Assembly (NCBI GenBank): GCA_022842565.1 | Contig: JALHPH010000086.1 | Location: 1 to 6,804, forward strand | Direction of reading: 5' to 3' | Origin: Fimbriimonadaceae bacterium | GTDB lineage: Bacteria; Armatimonadota; Fimbriimonadia; Fimbriimonadales; Fimbriimonadaceae | Length of the DNA: 6,804 nucleotides | Part shown: positions 6,666 through 6,804 of the stretch, piece by piece | Position numbering within the stretch: the stretch's first letter is position 1 | Layout of the letters: the number at the start of each line of letters is the position of its first letter | Translations under genes and position numbers: made by a program | The notes under the pieces: generated by a model | Seen by the model: only the letters and a program-made list of their open reading frames with translations | What the model was told of the DNA's origin: nothing | The model's database searches: none

Positions 6666-6804
6666 TCGCCAAACTCGCCAAAGTTTTCTGCAATCACTGC
6701 AAAGTCTGCTGGACCCACTTCGCCATCTCCCGTAATATCCGCTGCTTCGCGATAATTTGGATCTAGGAAGAACGACCCAAAGGCCTGAGCGAGTGCTGAA
6801 AAAT
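6662..6804 (-). CDS. C-terminal end of a protein with a dockerin-like EF-hand segment (5' part beyond window)
   Basis: The minus strand carries 46 codons from the right edge to TAA (6664-6662). The protein ends FSALAQAFGSFF, then DPNYREAADITGDGEVGPAD, then FAVIAENFGEFGD. DITGDGEVGPAD fits a dockerin/EF-hand calcium loop (D-x-x-x-D-G-x-x-x-x-x-D, residues 22-33 of this piece), and the preceding FSALAQAFG looks like the helix of a first loop that lies outside the window. Such terminal segments are common at the ends of secreted proteins in Armatimonadota and Planctomycetota. That implies secretion but not a cellulosome, since no cohesin is visible. The function of the main body cannot be seen. 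Its stop overlaps that of the convergent glycosidase gene by four bases. Confidence 0.8.
   Translation of the reverse strand, partial: FSALAQAFGSFFLDPNYREAADITGDGEVGPADFAVIAENFGEFGD

Noticed and set aside
6662..6804. Dockerin-like end considered as evidence of a cellulosome
   Set aside because: Only one calcium loop is visible and no cohesin or scaffoldin is present in the window.

Overview
The window looks like chromosomal DNA from a free-living bacterium with a moderately high G+C content and many secreted, modular surface proteins. The best guess is Armatimonadota (Fimbriimonadia-like). Planctomycetota, Verrucomicrobiota or Acidobacteriota remain possible. The guess rests on two features: a secreted protein that begins with a 'VDGTxDxxYG ... 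QTVQTGFG' module, and a protein at the right edge that ends in a dockerin-like EF-hand segment followed at once by the stop. Both styles are common in those phyla. This is recollection, not a database result.

Layout, left to right. (1) Positions 1-3412, minus strand: one very large open reading frame that starts at 3412 and runs off the left edge without a stop, giving 1137 readable codons. It encodes a secreted multidomain surface protein: signal peptide, a beta-rich N-terminal module, a beta-propeller-like region, one tandem-95/cadherin-like Ig domain, then at least five Ig-like repeats of about 91 residues, two of them nearly identical. The long plus-strand frame over the repeats is a shadow. 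(2) Positions 3413-3636: a divergent intergenic region with a good minus-strand promoter candidate, a 5'-UTR hairpin, a ribosome site for the big gene and a weaker plus-strand promoter candidate. (3) Positions 3637-4569, plus strand: GDP-L-fucose synthase (fcl/wcaG type) with all catalytic residues. (4) About 4566-6665, plus strand: a secreted three-module glycoside hydrolase with a GH27-like (clan GH-D) catalytic domain, a chitobiase C-terminal-like domain and a concanavalin-like DUF1349-type domain. Its start overlaps the fcl stop, so the two are very probably one operon. (5) Positions 6662-6804, minus strand: the last 46 codons of another probably secreted protein ending in a dockerin-like calcium loop. 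Its stop codon overlaps that of the glycosidase gene.

Taken together, this resembles a cell-surface or exopolysaccharide neighbourhood. One enzyme makes an activated deoxysugar for glycan synthesis, a translationally coupled secreted enzyme is likely to act on galactose-type glycosidic links, and the flanking genes encode modular extracellular proteins. The fcl-glycosidase coupling is the most unusual functional signal. No RNA gene, CRISPR array, insertion sequence or phage feature was seen, and no clearly undescribed system can be claimed from this window alone.
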